NCBI GenBank assembly: GCA_030407315.1
Contig: JALQPE010000632.1
Span: 1 to 64,000, forward strand
Origin: Asparagopsis taxiformis
Taxonomy: Eukaryota > Rhodophyta > Florideophyceae > Bonnemaisoniales > Bonnemaisoniaceae
Direction of reading: 5' to 3'
DNA: 64,000 nucleotides
The position numbers and the translations under genes were made by a program. The notes under the pieces were generated by a model that was given only the letters and a program-made list of their open reading frames with translations, had not been told where the DNA came from and did no database searches. This document shows, piece by piece, positions 33,348-45,400 of the stretch (positions within the stretch are counted from its first letter, which is position 1; the number at the start of each line of letters is the position of its first letter).

Positions 33348-34560
33348 ATGGTCACTACGCGTAGCACCGATACCCACACTCCGCGGCCCGCCGGCTCTGC
33401 TGGAGGTGGAGCGAGGAACCCTTCGCAGGGCGCTCCCTCCCTCGTCGGGGCCGGTGCGCCGCCAGCGACGGAAGCGTCCGTCGCGCCCGCCCCATCCGTT
33501 AGGGCGGGTCAGGCCGTTGCTTCGCAGGCCGTCGCCTCTTCGTCTCGCCCGATGGCTCCGTCTCGCCTGGTGGCTTCCGTGACGCCTGCCGAGGCTGCTA
33601 GGGCCGATGCCCCACGGGATGATGACGCAACGGCGTCCGACTCGGGGAATTCGTCACCCGTCATTCCGGATGCCGCGGCCCCGTCGATGGGTGTAGCCGC
33701 GATGGCAGCGGCCGCTCGTTCGCGTCGTGCTGTGGCGGCGGCCCGCACGGGCGTGCCTCGTCGTGACGGCTCGCCTCGTTCCCCTCGCCAGGATCCCTCG
33801 CCGGAGAGTGGTGACCCCGCTGGGACGGTCGGCACCGCCTCACGTGGCGGTGCGGCGCTAAACGTAGGCGTCCTGACCCACGCGTGGGCTGCGTTGCCCC
33901 GCGTGGGTATCACGGATGACGATCTCGCCACGTTGGCAAAAGATCGTCTGGACGCCCGCGCGGTTGTCGACTACATGCGTTCCGCCGAGGATACGTGGGG
34001 GCGGGCAGCCGGGCGTCGTTTCGCCAACGGGCCACCGGGATCGGAACGTTACCAGATCCCGGCGTCGATACGTTGCGACCGCTCGTGGTTGCGTGACGTC
34101 AACGACGCGATCTACGTCGATCGTATGGACGCGTTCCTGTGGAAGGGGACGCCCGAGGAACCGCCGTTCATCTCGGTGGCGTCCGTCTTCGTGTGTCCGC
34201 GGACACTTTCCGATAGGCAACGTGCCGAATGGAAGACAGCTCTTTCGTTGAGCGCCATATCCAAGAGCGTGGTGTCGTACGATGACCATTTCGCGCTCCG
34301 TCACGCGAACGCGGACGATTACCGCGTATCGCACGCGTCGGCTCCGTGGGTCATCCCAAGCGAACTCTACTTCCCGCCGTTGCCGGAAGTAGTAGAGGAG
34401 TTTCCGTACCCCCGTGGGTCGTCCACGTTGCTACCACGCGTGGTGCATTATTTTACCGATGCCGTGAAGGACGCGCCTGCCCCTGTGAAGGAACGTTTCC
34501 TCATGGCCGTGGACATCGAACACGCAGCGATGCTCGCATGCTCGCTGTTCGTGGAACGTT
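33348..34560 (+). pseudogene. gag-like gene truncated by the giant element
   Basis: The start at MVTTRSTDTHTPRPAGS is typical of retrotransposon gag proteins and is preferred over earlier non-ATG codons. About 190 low-complexity residues rich in A, P, S and V are followed by a folded region of about 215 residues. The frame is cut at 34560 by CACTACGG; the last 14 bases before the stop at 34572-34574 belong to the transposon. No protease or reverse transcriptase follows. Base composition matches the preceding island, so both may come from one retroelement family, but this is not proven. Confidence 0.55.
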
Positions 34561-34920
34561 CACTACGGTGTTGAAAAGGGGGCCTCAGACAGTACTGCGA
34601 GACAGTGATTTTTACTGTCTGAGACAGTAAAAATCACTATGCGGCAAATGAAAATTAATGCCACACTTGGAGACAGTGATTTGCACTGTCTGGCAGACAG
34701 TACGGAACACTGTCTGCAGACAGTAAAAAACACTGTCTCACAGTACTGTCTGAGGCAGTGAATGGAGACAGTAAAAATTAATGATTTATTCAATAGTTGG
34801 ATATGATGTAATTTACTGTACTGGGCAGTGTTGGCGGATAGTGTTTTGTATTGGCCAAGGCAACATGGCCGGATAGTGAAATACGCTGCCTGGGACAATA
34901 GATGGAACCAACACGGTGCA
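34561..34920 (+). repeat. left end and subterminal palindromes of the giant element
   Basis: After the 13-bp terminus come several copies of AGACAGTGATTTTTACTGTC in both orientations. These are candidate binding sites for the transposase or an accessory protein. Confidence 0.85.
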
Positions 34921-35515
34921 CTGTCCTGGGCAGTACCTGGAGACAGTGATTTTCACTGTCCTGGGCAGTACCTGGAGACAGTGATTTTCACTGTCCTGGG
35001 CAGTACCTGGAGACAGTGATTTTCACTGTCCTGGGCAGTACCTGGAGACAGTGATTTTCACTGTCCTGGGCAGTACCTGGAGACAGTGATTTTCACTGTC
35101 CTGGGCAGTACCTGGAGACAGTGATTTTCACTGTCCTGGGCAGTACCTGTAGACAGTACTTTGTGCTGCCCTGGGCAGTACCTGTAGACAGTACTTTGTG
35201 CTGCCCTGGGCAGCACCTGTAGACAGTACTTTGTGCTGCCCTGGGCAGCACCTGTAGACAGTACTTTGTGCTGCCCTGGGCAGCACCTGTAGACAGTATT
35301 TCGTGCTGCCCTGGGCAGCACCTGTAGACAGTATTTGTGCTGCCCTGGGCAGCACCTGTAGACAGTATTTCGTGCTGCCCTGGGCAGCACCTGGAGACAG
35401 TATTTCGTGCTGCCCTGGGCAGCACCTGGAGACAGTATTTCGTGCTGCCCTGGGCAGCACCTGGAGACAGTATTTCGTGCTGCCCTGGGCAGCACCTGGA
35501 GACAGTAAAAGTAGT
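34921..35515. repeat. 35-bp satellite, about 17 copies
   Basis: Units read CTGTCCTGGGCAGTACCTGG and variants, changing stepwise to CTGCCCTGGGCAGCACCTGG away from the end. The gradient of variants mirrors that at 10294-10678, but the copy number is higher. Confidence 0.95.
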
Positions 35516-36209
35516 GTCCTGATATAGTAAAATTCGGTGTCTGGGAGTGGTGGATGAGATGGAGCGTCACGCTGTCGTGGGCATCTTTCTGGGGTAGAGG
35601 AAGGCAGTTCTAGCGCTATGAGGATGGGGCATGGACGGTATTCATATGGGAATGGACAGAATAGTACGGCTAGGAATTTTTATTTCGTAGTGACTATGAG
35701 CTAGCGAGAGGTATACGCGGTAGGATAGGTAGCAATCTAAGAGGGTGCGATATGGGAAGCTTCACTCTGGATTTGTTTATTTGCGCAGGCTACATTGAGA
35801 ATAAACAATCCCTATGTTAAAAATGCTACTACAACTAACACTATTCCGACGAGTAAAACTAAAACTACTAGAAAAGTCTAGAAATCTATCAACTGATTGA
35901 GCTGCATGAATAAGCTAGGAAATGAAGAGAAGAAGAAAAAATGATGTAGAGAAAGGAAACAAGTTAGTGACGTTGAATTGGAGAGGGAAATTGATGGTGA
36001 TTAGGAGACTAACGTACCTTAACAAATACCATTGCATCCCAAATTGAGATATGTACTCACAGGCAGAAAAGAAAATTAGTGGAGAAGTGGTAAGAGAGAA
36101 AGATAAATGAAAGTAGAATTGGAACACTCACCGACTGGAAACCTGAGAAAGAGAAAACGAATAGAAAACTGGGTTAGTGGCGTGAGTTGTGGAAACGTAC
36201 CATCATGGT
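35516..36209. other. gene-free 5' region of the giant element
   Basis: AT-rich, purine-biased and without a supported gene; conserved inverted at 9590-10293. Confidence 0.6.
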
Positions 36210-36348
36210 TCATATCCGTCGGAGACAAAGCAACAACTTTGGCCTTGGGAGCCGTATTGATGATCTAAAACTTACGCTTTGGAAGCAGTTTAGATGATCT
36301 ATACGGCTTCCACGGCCAGGGTTGTTGCTTTGCTTCCGACGGATATGA
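36210..36348. ncRNA. 139-nt long hairpin, copy 2
   Basis: The arms are TCATATCCGTCGGAGACAAA and its near-complement at the right end; pairing covers almost the whole length. Compared with 9451-9589, several changes fall in the stem while pairing is largely kept. It may be a structured transcript or a cruciform-forming site upstream of the transposase. Confidence 0.55.
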
Positions 36349-37029
36349 AGATGGAAACAGGGATCTCCAGAATCTGTTGTTTAAGTAGCACTCTGCGGGC
36401 GGAAATGACGTGTACTCTAACAATAGAGGGATGAATTTGAAACGGAGCGGTGCGATGGGAGGCCCAGAAAAACGATACCTAGGGTGCGAATTACGCTTTG
36501 AAGCACATGACCTGGCAGAACAGGCGCAAAATTATTGTATCTTCTACCGCCTTCTCTAGTCTATAATGACGTCATCACTACAGAAATATAGGAAAAACAC
36601 TAGCATATCGGGCCTACTGGAAAGGGGGAGGCGAGGAGTAGGAAAAATGGCGCACTTTCCTGGACGAGGAGTCCGCGCTTCCAGTGATGATTTGGACGGT
36701 ATATATCGATGACGTCATTGCATGCTCTGAGCACACTTGGCAGGCAGTCAAAGCGGGCCACGTGGATGTGGGCGGCTAGGAAACAGCAGTGTGGGAGAAA
36801 TTTTATAATTTTCATGTTGCAAGCGAGCAGTGAATCTGCATTGCAATATATAAATTTATGCTAATTTAAGATATCACACCGAGTACGATTCAACGAGAGA
36901 TTGTGCTTTCAACTTGTAAATAGGGCCGAAAATGGTAGAGTATACGAGTAGGAAGTACGTGTATGAGAAAATCAGATTCAGTATTAGTGCCTAGAGCATC
37001 ACTGCGAAATAAACGGCCGTTTTCCGGAA
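36349..37029. other. gene-free, probable promoter region of micro-ORF and transposase
   Basis: No gene was seen. AATATATAAATTTATG at about 36845 is a TATA-like stretch. Confidence 0.4.
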
Positions 37030-37206
37030 ATGGATACATCTTGGCTGGGTTTGTGGTTAGGGGATGCGATACAAGATAGCAAAACGATGTTGAGTCCGGA
37101 TGAAATAGCAATCAATGTGCATAAAGCAATGAGCATAGGGCAAAGCATTGTGGTGAACCAGTTCATTGGATCGAATGAAAGCCTGGAAAGGTTTCGTAAC
37201 GGTTAA
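37030..37206 (+). CDS. 58-codon conserved micro-ORF
   Basis: ATG 37030 to TAA 37204-37206 encodes a peptide starting MDTSWLGLWLGDAIQDSK and ending ERFRNG. The decayed copy at 8595-8780 keeps the frame across an in-frame three-codon difference. It ends 102 bases before the transposase start. It may be a small protein, an upstream regulatory frame or a 5' exon of the transposase; splice signals for the last option were not established. Confidence 0.45.
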   Translation: MDTSWLGLWLGDAIQDSKTMLSPDEIAINVHKAMSIGQSIVVNQFIGSNESLERFRNG

Positions 37207-37308
37207 AAGTAGTAGTACTGTATTGAGATAGTAGTCATGTCATAGAAGTTTAGAGTTGTATTCTATGCAACAAAACTGAGCGAAGAAGAAAAGAACAAAA
37301 ACATCAAG

Positions 37309-40300
37309 ATGGCTCCGAGACGGACTCCTATTCGAAAGAAAACCACAAGTCGTAGGACAAAGGCGAGATTCGATTCACTCAATGTGGCCAGTCCCAGTAA
37401 ACAGCTTCCTGGGAAACTGCAGGGAGAAATCCGCAGCAGTGATGCAGCCTGCATGAACAAAGAAATCCCGAGAGGTAATGAGCTACGACGTGAGTGTACC
37501 ACAGATGACCTATTGGAGTCCCCAATCCCTATGGGTGACACAATAGAAGGTTGTATTGATGTGTACAGCAACAACGATGAAGCTGGAAGTGACATCTACG
37601 TAGCATCGAGCACGCTAATGGAATCGGAAGAAGCAACCGGACGAGGTTCTGATTCCATTTCAACTGGAGGCCCGATAGACCGAAATGCTGGGGATGAAGC
37701 ATGTGGTGATTTCAAGGCATTACTACAATGGCCTGCGATGTATGGGGCTCTTCAGCTGAGTGGAACTCAAAGAATGACAAGAGCCCACTATGAAGGTACC
37801 CTGTTCGGAATGAATTTCCGCAGAGATCCAAGTGAGCACGTCCCGTCGGACTCTGTGATGCGACAGAAGATACTACCATTCTTGAGGAAACACTGCTATG
37901 CAAAGAGCTGTGACATCGAGTTTCCGATAGACCTTCGAAAGAGCGGAGCAAGAGCTGCACAGCATCGAGGTGCAGTAGGAACCCGTGGAACAACAGATGA
38001 CAGAGACAATTGTGGAGGAATGGCGAAAGTTCGTATTGTACTCCCAAGCACATGGGCTCTGAAAGATGTCCAGACTCGACCAATCTTTAAAGCATTCCGC
38101 AGTGATGCGAACAATCGAAGCTCGGAAGGAGAAAAATCAACCGCAGAGTGCAGCATTGAAGATTCGTTCATTGCAAAGTGCAGGAGGGGTGTTTTGAGCG
38201 ACCCATTCGTTCGCACAGCAGTTGTTCCCATTGACAGCGATGGGAAAAAGGGTTTGAAGCACATTTATGTACCTGATGGAACAGCAATTCGAATCCGATG
38301 TCATCCAGGAGCTCGTCAGGTTGCCGTCATCGAAAGAGCAAAAGGGTTCAGGAAGAATGACAGAGATGGTGGGAAACCGAAGAGGAGAAGAGTGGCGGTT
38401 ACGTCGTTGTGGGAACTTCATGCTAGGACCATAGTTACCTATGAGGCTCGACACGACGGTGAGCATGATGTGCATGTCGAAAAATATCTGCAGCCGCGAA
38501 TGTCACATCTATTGGAATGGGAGAGGCAGCATGCTCTGCGAGCGATATCGCAATGTGTAATCGGAGCAGGAGCCAAGGGAAAAGGAACACGAGCTGGGGA
38601 CGTGATAACCGTTCTATTACCAATTGGAATGGAAGAGGGTGATATTGTTCCACACGTCGTATTGGTGAACAGGTATTTGAAAGAGCAGGTCGGAGAAGCA
38701 TCCACCATGTTACTTTGCTTTTCACCGGGCGCGAGCTTTGCTGAAGCCAGAAACCCGCCCGATAGACTAGGAAGCCCCAACTATGAAGAAATTCGTGTTT
38801 CAGGGGTGTTCTCGGATGGTTTCGGAGACCACAGGTCGCAATGGCACCCAGCGTCTCCGCGAGAAGATGCACCATGTTGGGGAAAGCTGGAGGATGGTCG
38901 AAACTACTTTGTTTACCGATTTCTCCTTTACACGGATGACTTTGAACCATTCACAAGCAGGAAGGGAAGTTTTGGTGGATGCTATATGTTACCTCTCAAT
39001 CTACCGCCTCGGAAAAGGGGAAGCTACCAAGCGGTTCGAGTGATTGGTTTGCCACCTCCGGGAGTGTCCACAAATTGTGTATTGCGATATATCGTTCAAG
39101 ATATAGTGCGAGGAAGCACAGAGGGTTTCCCAACGAAAAATGCAGAGGGAGAAGATATTGTGGTATTTCTAGACCCAGTGGGGAGCATTGGAGACTATCC
39201 TGCAGTTTCACATACCCTGGATGTTCTTGGACACACATCAAACTCTCCGTGCCACATCTGCAGTTTCCGCAAATATGACCTGAGCAGTACTGGTGGCACG
39301 AAGAATGCATACACTTCGGTAGTGAACGGGCAAACATCGACGCATGCCAGGAGCAAGTATCGGAATGCATCGACACGTAAGGATGCCACAGAAACCCAGC
39401 TTCGCACTCTCGGACTGGCTGCAGAAGAAGGGGAAGATTTACCATTTCATGTCCTGAGCACTTCCTTGGAAGCAGTGCAGGAAGAAGTACCGAAGACGGA
39501 AAACGGAGTTTCAGTTGTCCCAGCAATTTTTGACCCGTACCGTTCCGCAGTGATAGCACCTGACCATCTATTGTCTGGACTGGCACAAGATGTACTGAAC
39601 GCTTGTATTTCAGCTGCCAGCCCACGAATTCGAGAGGTAGCTGAATTGCAAATTCTGGGCGCTCTGAAGAAGTTCAGGATGGGAAGGCAGAACCGTTTAT
39701 TTGGAACCAACAATCTGCTTTCCATGAACATGAGTGACATATTCAGTGTGCTTCTGATAGCACCTATGGCATTCGAAAACGCAGCTCGAATGATGGATGG
39801 GAAAGGGGAAGGTCATCGTGAAAAATTTGATGGGGCCGTCAAACTAGTAGTGATGTTTCAGAAGCTGGTTTCGTGTATTAGTTTCATGCCCGTATGGTGG
39901 AAAGACGGTCCCCATGAAGTAGAGACGGCTGACGGAGAAGGTGGCAGGAATGAATACATTCTGGGAAGAACTGTAGACTACGTGGAGACGTTGAATGAGT
40001 ATTGTCGGAAAGTGAAGGGAGCAGGAGCACATTTGGACAAGCCTAATGTTCATCGTCTTGTCGAGTTTTGTGTTCATACGCTTCCTGCCTACGGCTCTGT
40101 GAAGCACGTGCAGGAGCTTATATTCGAACGGATGCATCAGCCGCTGAAGAAAGGTGTGAGAATGTCCAATCACCAAAGCGAACAGCTTTCAGCGCTGGAA
40201 TTAGTTCTTGCGGATGACTGGCAGACGAGAGTGGCCATTGTTTTGCGCGAAATCGGCATGGAGCCACAACATTGGTCCTCGTCCGAATGCTCTCAAATGG

Positions 40301-41112
40301 TCAACGTTCTTTCACAGGAGCTAGGGAGAGAAATAGATGTGGAAGACGAGGTAGTGAAAAACTGCTTCCAGGAACCGGTTCTCCAGCTTCTCTCCCAGCG
40401 TCGAGGAAAGATATTGTCGGCGGATGGTGAAATTGTGACGTGGAGAGGGCATGGAGGTATATCTATTGACGAGGTCAAGGAGTACATGAATGGAAAATGT
40501 GATATGGCAGAGGGTGCTGTAGGTGTTTTCAAACGGTTCTTTACCGAAAGGTACGGAAGCGGAACAAGCGGGTGTGGAAAGTATGCCGAATGGGTGAGAA
40601 GAGTTTCTAGAAGCACTACGACAGAGTGGGGAAGGAAAACAGTGCAGAGGTCTGGCTCTCTAGAATCAGGAGCTATCATCCATGCTGTTTGCCCTGAACA
40701 GATGAAATGTGAGGATGGTGCAACTTCACAAGCGATTCTGTACCCGGCGTCTCGTCTCACATCAGAGATAATGCGGGGAAGAATTAATTATGAACCGCGG
40801 TTTTTTATTGTTCTAGCGTTCTTTATCCTGAGGAACGAGAGTGCGAGAGATGAGCAAGGTACAGCTTATGGAGTTTGCCTGGGTTTGCAAAAAACTGATG
40901 AAGGAGTGTTCAAGGTCGAAGAGAGGCGACGAACAGTAATTGTGGAGATGAGTGAGGGAGTCACTGAGGTGTTTGGTATGCACTATTGCAATGGGAGTGT
41001 ATGCGAATATGATGAGAACATGAGGGAGGTAAGGCACGGACCCGGACTGCTGGAGGGTGGAGAGATATATGCACTATGTAGGCGAGACGGATTTCCACCG
41101 AGGGCTGCATGA
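37309..41112 (+). CDS. Tnp2/KDZ-like transposase of the giant element, 1267 aa
   Basis: The frame is intact from ATG. The N-terminus is basic (RRTPIRKKTTSRRTK) and probably a nuclear signal. The centre has D622 in DPVGSIGDYPA, followed by HTSNSPCHIC with C648 and C651. Further on, HVQELIFERMHQPLKKG (E936, E940, H943) precedes a conserved-looking ALELVLADDW. This D...CxxC...E layout fits the RNase H-fold core of Tnp2/KDZ transposases as known from CACTA and KDZ elements; exact catalytic residues are assigned by eye. It is expected to bind the CACTACGG ends and subterminal palindromes and to excise or integrate the element. It is the only transposase inside 34561-61071, and it is deleted from copy B. 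Confidence 0.75.
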   Translation: MAPRRTPIRKKTTSRRTKARFDSLNVASPSKQLPGKLQGEIRSSDAACMNKEIPRGNELRRECTTDDLLESPIPMGDTIEGCIDVYSNNDEAGSDIYVASSTLMESEEATGRGSDSISTGGPIDRNAGDEACGDFKALLQWPAMYGALQLSGTQRMTRAHYEGTLFGMNFRRDPSEHVPSDSVMRQKILPFLRKHCYAKSCDIEFPIDLRKSGARAAQHRGAVGTRGTTDDRDNCGGMAKVRIVLPSTWALKDVQTRPIFKAFRSDANNRSSEGEKSTAECSIEDSFIAKCRRGVLSDPFVRTAVVPIDSDGKKGLKHIYVPDGTAIRIRCHPGARQVAVIERAKGFRKNDRDGGKPKRRRVAVTSLWELHARTIVTYEARHDGEHDVHVEKYLQPRMSHLLEWERQHALRAISQCVIGAGAKGKGTRAGDVITVLLPIGMEEGDIVPHVVLVNRYLKEQVGEASTMLLCFSPGASFAEARNPPDRLGSPNYEEIRVSGVFSDGFGDHRSQWHPASPREDAPCWGKLEDGRNYFVYRFLLYTDDFEPFTSRKGSFGGCYMLPLNLPPRKRGSYQAVRVIGLPPPGVSTNCVLRYIVQDIVRGSTEGFPTKNAEGEDIVVFLDPVGSIGDYPAVSHTLDVLGHTSNSPCHICSFRKYDLSSTGGTKNAYTSVVNGQTSTHARSKYRNASTRKDATETQLRTLGLAAEEGEDLPFHVLSTSLEAVQEEVPKTENGVSVVPAIFDPYRSAVIAPDHLLSGLAQDVLNACISAASPRIREVAELQILGALKKFRMGRQNRLFGTNNLLSMNMSDIFSVLLIAPMAFENAARMMDGKGEGHREKFDGAVKLVVMFQKLVSCISFMPVWWKDGPHEVETADGEGGRNEYILGRTVDYVETLNEYCRKVKGAGAHLDKPNVHRLVEFCVHTLPAYGSVKHVQELIFERMHQPLKKGVRMSNHQSEQLSALELVLADDWQTRVAIVLREIGMEPQHWSSSECSQMVNVLSQELGREIDVEDEVVKNCFQEPVLQLLSQRRGKILSADGEIVTWRGHGGISIDEVKEYMNGKCDMAEGAVGVFKRFFTERYGSGTSGCGKYAEWVRRVSRSTTTEWGRKTVQRSGSLESGAIIHAVCPEQMKCEDGATSQAILYPASRLTSEIMRGRINYEPRFFIVLAFFILRNESARDEQGTAYGVCLGLQKTDEGVFKVEERRRTVIVEMSEGVTEVFGMHYCNGSVCEYDENMREVRHGPGLLEGGEIYALCRRDGFPPRAA

Positions 41113-41232
41113 TTTTTAGGGAAGAATAAAATGAATAACCAGATGCATCACATATGAATTGTACACTCTAGGGCGGTGGTGGATTGGTGCAAAGTAGTGG
41201 GGAGAGGATCTGAGAGGATGGAGGGAGGTATG

Positions 41233-41776
41233 CTTACAGCAAAGTCATCGTTACGATGACTTTGCTGTAAGAAAACGTTTCCATTACAGTGGCCAAGAAT
41301 GTTTTACCGGGTAAAAAAATCGTGGCAGCTGTAATGATTTGCTTTCTTACAGCAAAGTCATCGTAACGATGACTTTGCTGTAAGGAACCGTTTCCTTGCA
41401 GTGGCCGAAGAATTTTTTACCGGGTAAAAAATCAGCAAGAAATTTTACCGGGTAAAAAAATTGTGGCCGCTGTAATGATTTGCTTTCTTACAGCAAAGTC
41501 ATCGTTACGATGACTTTGCTGTAAGAAAACGTTTCATTACAGCGGCCACAATTTTTTACCCGGTAAAGAAATCATGGCTACTGTAATGTTTTCTTTTCTT
41601 ACAGCAAAGTCATCGTAACGATGACTTTGCTGTAAGAAAACGTTTCATTACAGCGGCCACAATTTTTTTACCCGGTAAAGAAATCATGGCTGCTGTAATG
41701 TTTTCTTTTCTTACAGCAAAGTCATCGTAACGATGACTTTGCTGTAAGAAAACGTTTCATTACAGCAAATTCATCG
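41233..41776. repeat. foldback array left of the first dioxygenase gene
   Basis: Five 37-bp palindromes alternate with inner palindromes around TTTACCGGGTAAA or TTTACCCGGTAAA. The right outer arm seen in other modules is missing here. Confidence 0.85.
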
Positions 41777-42447
41777 ATAGTTAAGGTTAAGTAACCAACT
41801 TTAGGATGTCCAGAGGACCTGCTCGTTGTAAGGAATAAGGAATATTGATCAACTGACGAAGAGGAAGCATTTTGAATCGACTAGGGTAGGAACGCAATGA
41901 GATTTGGTATGCAAGAAAACTGAATCGCAGTAGTGAATAGGTAGTTGAAATGAATTCATATTGATGTTCTTTGGTGTATTGTCCATTGGAGCACATTGAA
42001 AACCATTTATATGATCACCGTTTAAATAGTCTATGAATCCTTTGCAGCCGAGTACGCCAATAGGAAGAAATTCAAGCAGTGGCCTGCACGGGAACCGTTC
42101 ATTTGTGAGTAGCAAAAGTTAGTGTAGAAATGAATTTTTCAGACTTGTAGGAGAGGTGGATCGTAGTAAATGTATAAAACTCACGTAGAATCGATTGATA
42201 GGAATCAATGGTACGGAAGAAGAAGCGAGGTGGAGAGTGTGGATGAAATAGGTTGTTGGAATATGAATGATAATTGACGTGGTGAGGTAAACGGGTTCGA
42301 TTGCATTATATGCGCTAGAGGTACATACTATTAGGTGTAGATTGATGGAAAGGGCTAAACGCTTTGTGGAGGTATCAGGATCAGGTAGAGTCAGAGGTGC
42401 TGAGCGGGTGCAGCGTAAGGTTCATCAGGACTGAACGTAGGTAGGGA
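41777..42447. other. upstream region of the first dioxygenase gene
   Basis: AT-rich with no supported gene. It probably contains the promoter. Confidence 0.4.
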
Positions 42448-45400
42448 ATGTCTTGTCCGGACAGTATAAGAGAGGAAGCTGAGAGACGGGAAGCGCACTC
42501 GGAGGTACCACAATTGTGGATTTCATCGTCTACACAACATTTGAACAGAGAACCGATTGAACGAACTGAGATTGCAGGGATTACAATGGGAGACAATAGT
42601 ATCATGAATACTACAGCGGAGAAGAGCAATTCTCCTTCTGCTGAAGAGAAAAGCATCACTATTGCTCAGTACAGCTCTTCTAAAGTGCAAGTTGATCCTC
42701 GCAAAGTGAAATTTCCGACAGTGACCTCCCGTTTGGTGCGACCGGGTCGTGTAAACGAACTGGCCAGCATTTTCATGGATAGAGGTTTCTCTACCACTGG
42801 AACTATGATTACAGTCTGCAAAATGGAAGATAACGAAGGAGACGAGTTTTACTGCATCGATGGCTCTCATCGCATAGCTGCTCTGCAACTATGCCTGGAG
42901 AAGTACTCAGGAAAGAACAGGGATTCCTTGGAATTGGTTTGGGTACAACAGTTGATTGCGCCGAACGGGCGTCTAATTTTCGATGCGCTGGAGGTTCTGA
43001 AACTGTCTCTCGAAGCCAATATACAAACTCACGATGTCGCTTCTGTGAGCATTGCCGACAATGTGTGTGCGGTCATAGAGTTTCTCAGGTTTTCCAACCA
43101 GATGGATCTTCCTGTTGTCCGGCTTATTCCTATTCTGAAAGAAGTGAGCTATATTCTGCCGTCCGACAGGAACCGTTCGGAGAACTCGTATAGGCAGTAC
43201 ATCAACATTGCGAAGGGGTTCAATCGCACAGACAGCGTTGCTTTCGTGTACTGGAGCTCTATCCCTAGCGTTTACAATGCTTTGGATAGGAACAGAGAAA
43301 TCGAGGATGCAAGAACCGAGGGAAGAGATCCGGACTTTTCTCGAATTGACTCTGCCGATATGTACGGGTGCGTGCTCGATCTTGTCAATAACGCAATATT
43401 CCGCAATGGCACGGACGGACGCGGGACGCGCGATAAGGAGTGGTTCCAGTGGTTTGTGCTCGAGATGACAGCGTCGTGGACAAGGATGAGGAGGAAGAGA
43501 GGACTTGTCAGAAATATCGGAAGCGGAAGTCCGTTCACGATGCGCACTTGGCTACTGGCTCTGTTGGCCATCTATGATATGGCAGAGGTCGTCCGCAAGT
43601 GGTTGAACTCTGCAACGATGGAGGAATTCGTGCGAACGGATTTGGCAGCAGAAAACGCGAAGGAGGTCGGGGATAATGATCATCGCATTGGAGAGCGCAT
43701 TGTATTCGTCCTTGTCGACTTTCATGACGACGTGGTAGACAGTAGCAGTCTGAGAACCAAGAACGGGATGTTTACAAACAGTTTTTACGACAAACTGGAA
43801 TATGCTACCGGGACAAAGGCAATGCAGGAGACGAAAGCGGAGGAGGAGAGGGAACGGAATCGCATGACCCCCGGAGAAATAGAAAAAGCACTTGTTGATG
43901 GCGCCAAAGCAGAAGACGAAGAAGCACCTACTGCCGCAGAACAGGGAAATAATTCTACAGAGAAGGAAACTGTGGAAACTTCTGGTCCTGTTCAAGCAGA
44001 AGAAGGAGTATCTGCCGAAGCCCAAGCAGAGCAGGAAGTTTCTGCTGTTGTGGAGGAAGAACAGGAAATTACTCCAAATGTGGTGGCTGAAGAAGTGATT
44101 CCTGCTGTCGCGACGAAAGCAATAGAAGAGGCACCTCTGAGCACCCCGAAAGAAGCAGAAGACCGTCCTGCCGCAGCAAAAGAGGGAGGACAGGAACGTC
44201 CTGCCACGCGTCTTGCAGCAGCTGAGAAGAGGGAAGCAGAACGTCTTGCTGTTCTCCAAAAAGAACAGGAACGTCTTTCAGCTTCAAGGGCAGAGCGGGA
44301 AAGTCGTGCCAGGGATAATTCGCCGGGAAGGATTGTCAGAGAAGATCTTCCTCAGGGAAGGAAACAAAGCGGCGATACGCAAAGTCTGGATATCAACTTG
44401 GACAATAGTGGTCGCATGGACATAGACACGCCTGGACAACAAGCTGGAGATGCGCAGAACCGCTCTGTGATATTGAAACTTCGAATCAGGACACCAGAAA
44501 CTTACAGCACTAGCCCGGCCGAAGTGGACAAGGAGAATTCGGGAAGAAGCAGGAGTTCTGGTGGAAGCGGCGATGAAAACGAGTCCAGGTTGGATAAGAA
44601 GCGAAGAAGGGAAGATACTAGCGCGAAGTTTTCTGAGCCCAATACGCCGGATGACAACATTGAGATTGGGCCTCCCCGGGAAAAGAAGAGTAGAGTCAAT
44701 GCAAGAAAACGAACGACTGGAGAAGAAGCACCACTCTTCACTGACGAGCAAGAAAACTCCCTTCCAGACCGCACATTCGCAGAGGACATACCTGAGAAGC
44801 TGCCTTTATGCGTTCCTTCCAACTCGAGAATGAAGTATTATATCACAGAAGAAGACATTGATACAATCCGGACGGAGATAATGGAAGCAGCTGCAGGCTA
44901 CTCTACTTTGGTATGTCCCCTCGGTTCTTGTGAAAGCCAACAATACTTCAGCTACCAGAGAAGAATGATCGACGAGCTTGGTTACGTGGTGTTGCAAGAC
45001 ATTTTCTCTTCTACTACAGTGGGAGCAGCTACGCACGAGTTATTCACACAGATGGCCAGCACATTCCAAGGTACTACAAGTGGCTCAAGTGCAAGTCAGA
45101 AGAACCCGTGGAAACCACTTCGACCGAAAGACAGCACTGGTGTATTCAAGACGGACCGGAAAAGCATCTGCGATGACCTTGAGCAAGAAAGCGCGCGGCA
45201 GTACAGGAACAAGCTGATTCTGGAGCTAGGTAAGGCGATTTGTGCGGAGAACCTGAAGCTCGGGTTTGGAAGAGAAGAAGCGGTGGTCTTTCCAGAAACG
45301 GGTCTTCGTCTGATTTTGACCGCAGAAGGTAGTCAGGAGCAACTTATGCATACCGATGTTCCCGTCCGTGAGGGAACTGGAACTGGTCCTCTCAACTCGC

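Noticed and set aside
43552..44259. Minus-strand 235-codon frame
   Set aside because: It lies antisense to the E/A-rich linker of the first dioxygenase protein and is a compositional shadow rich in F, C and S.
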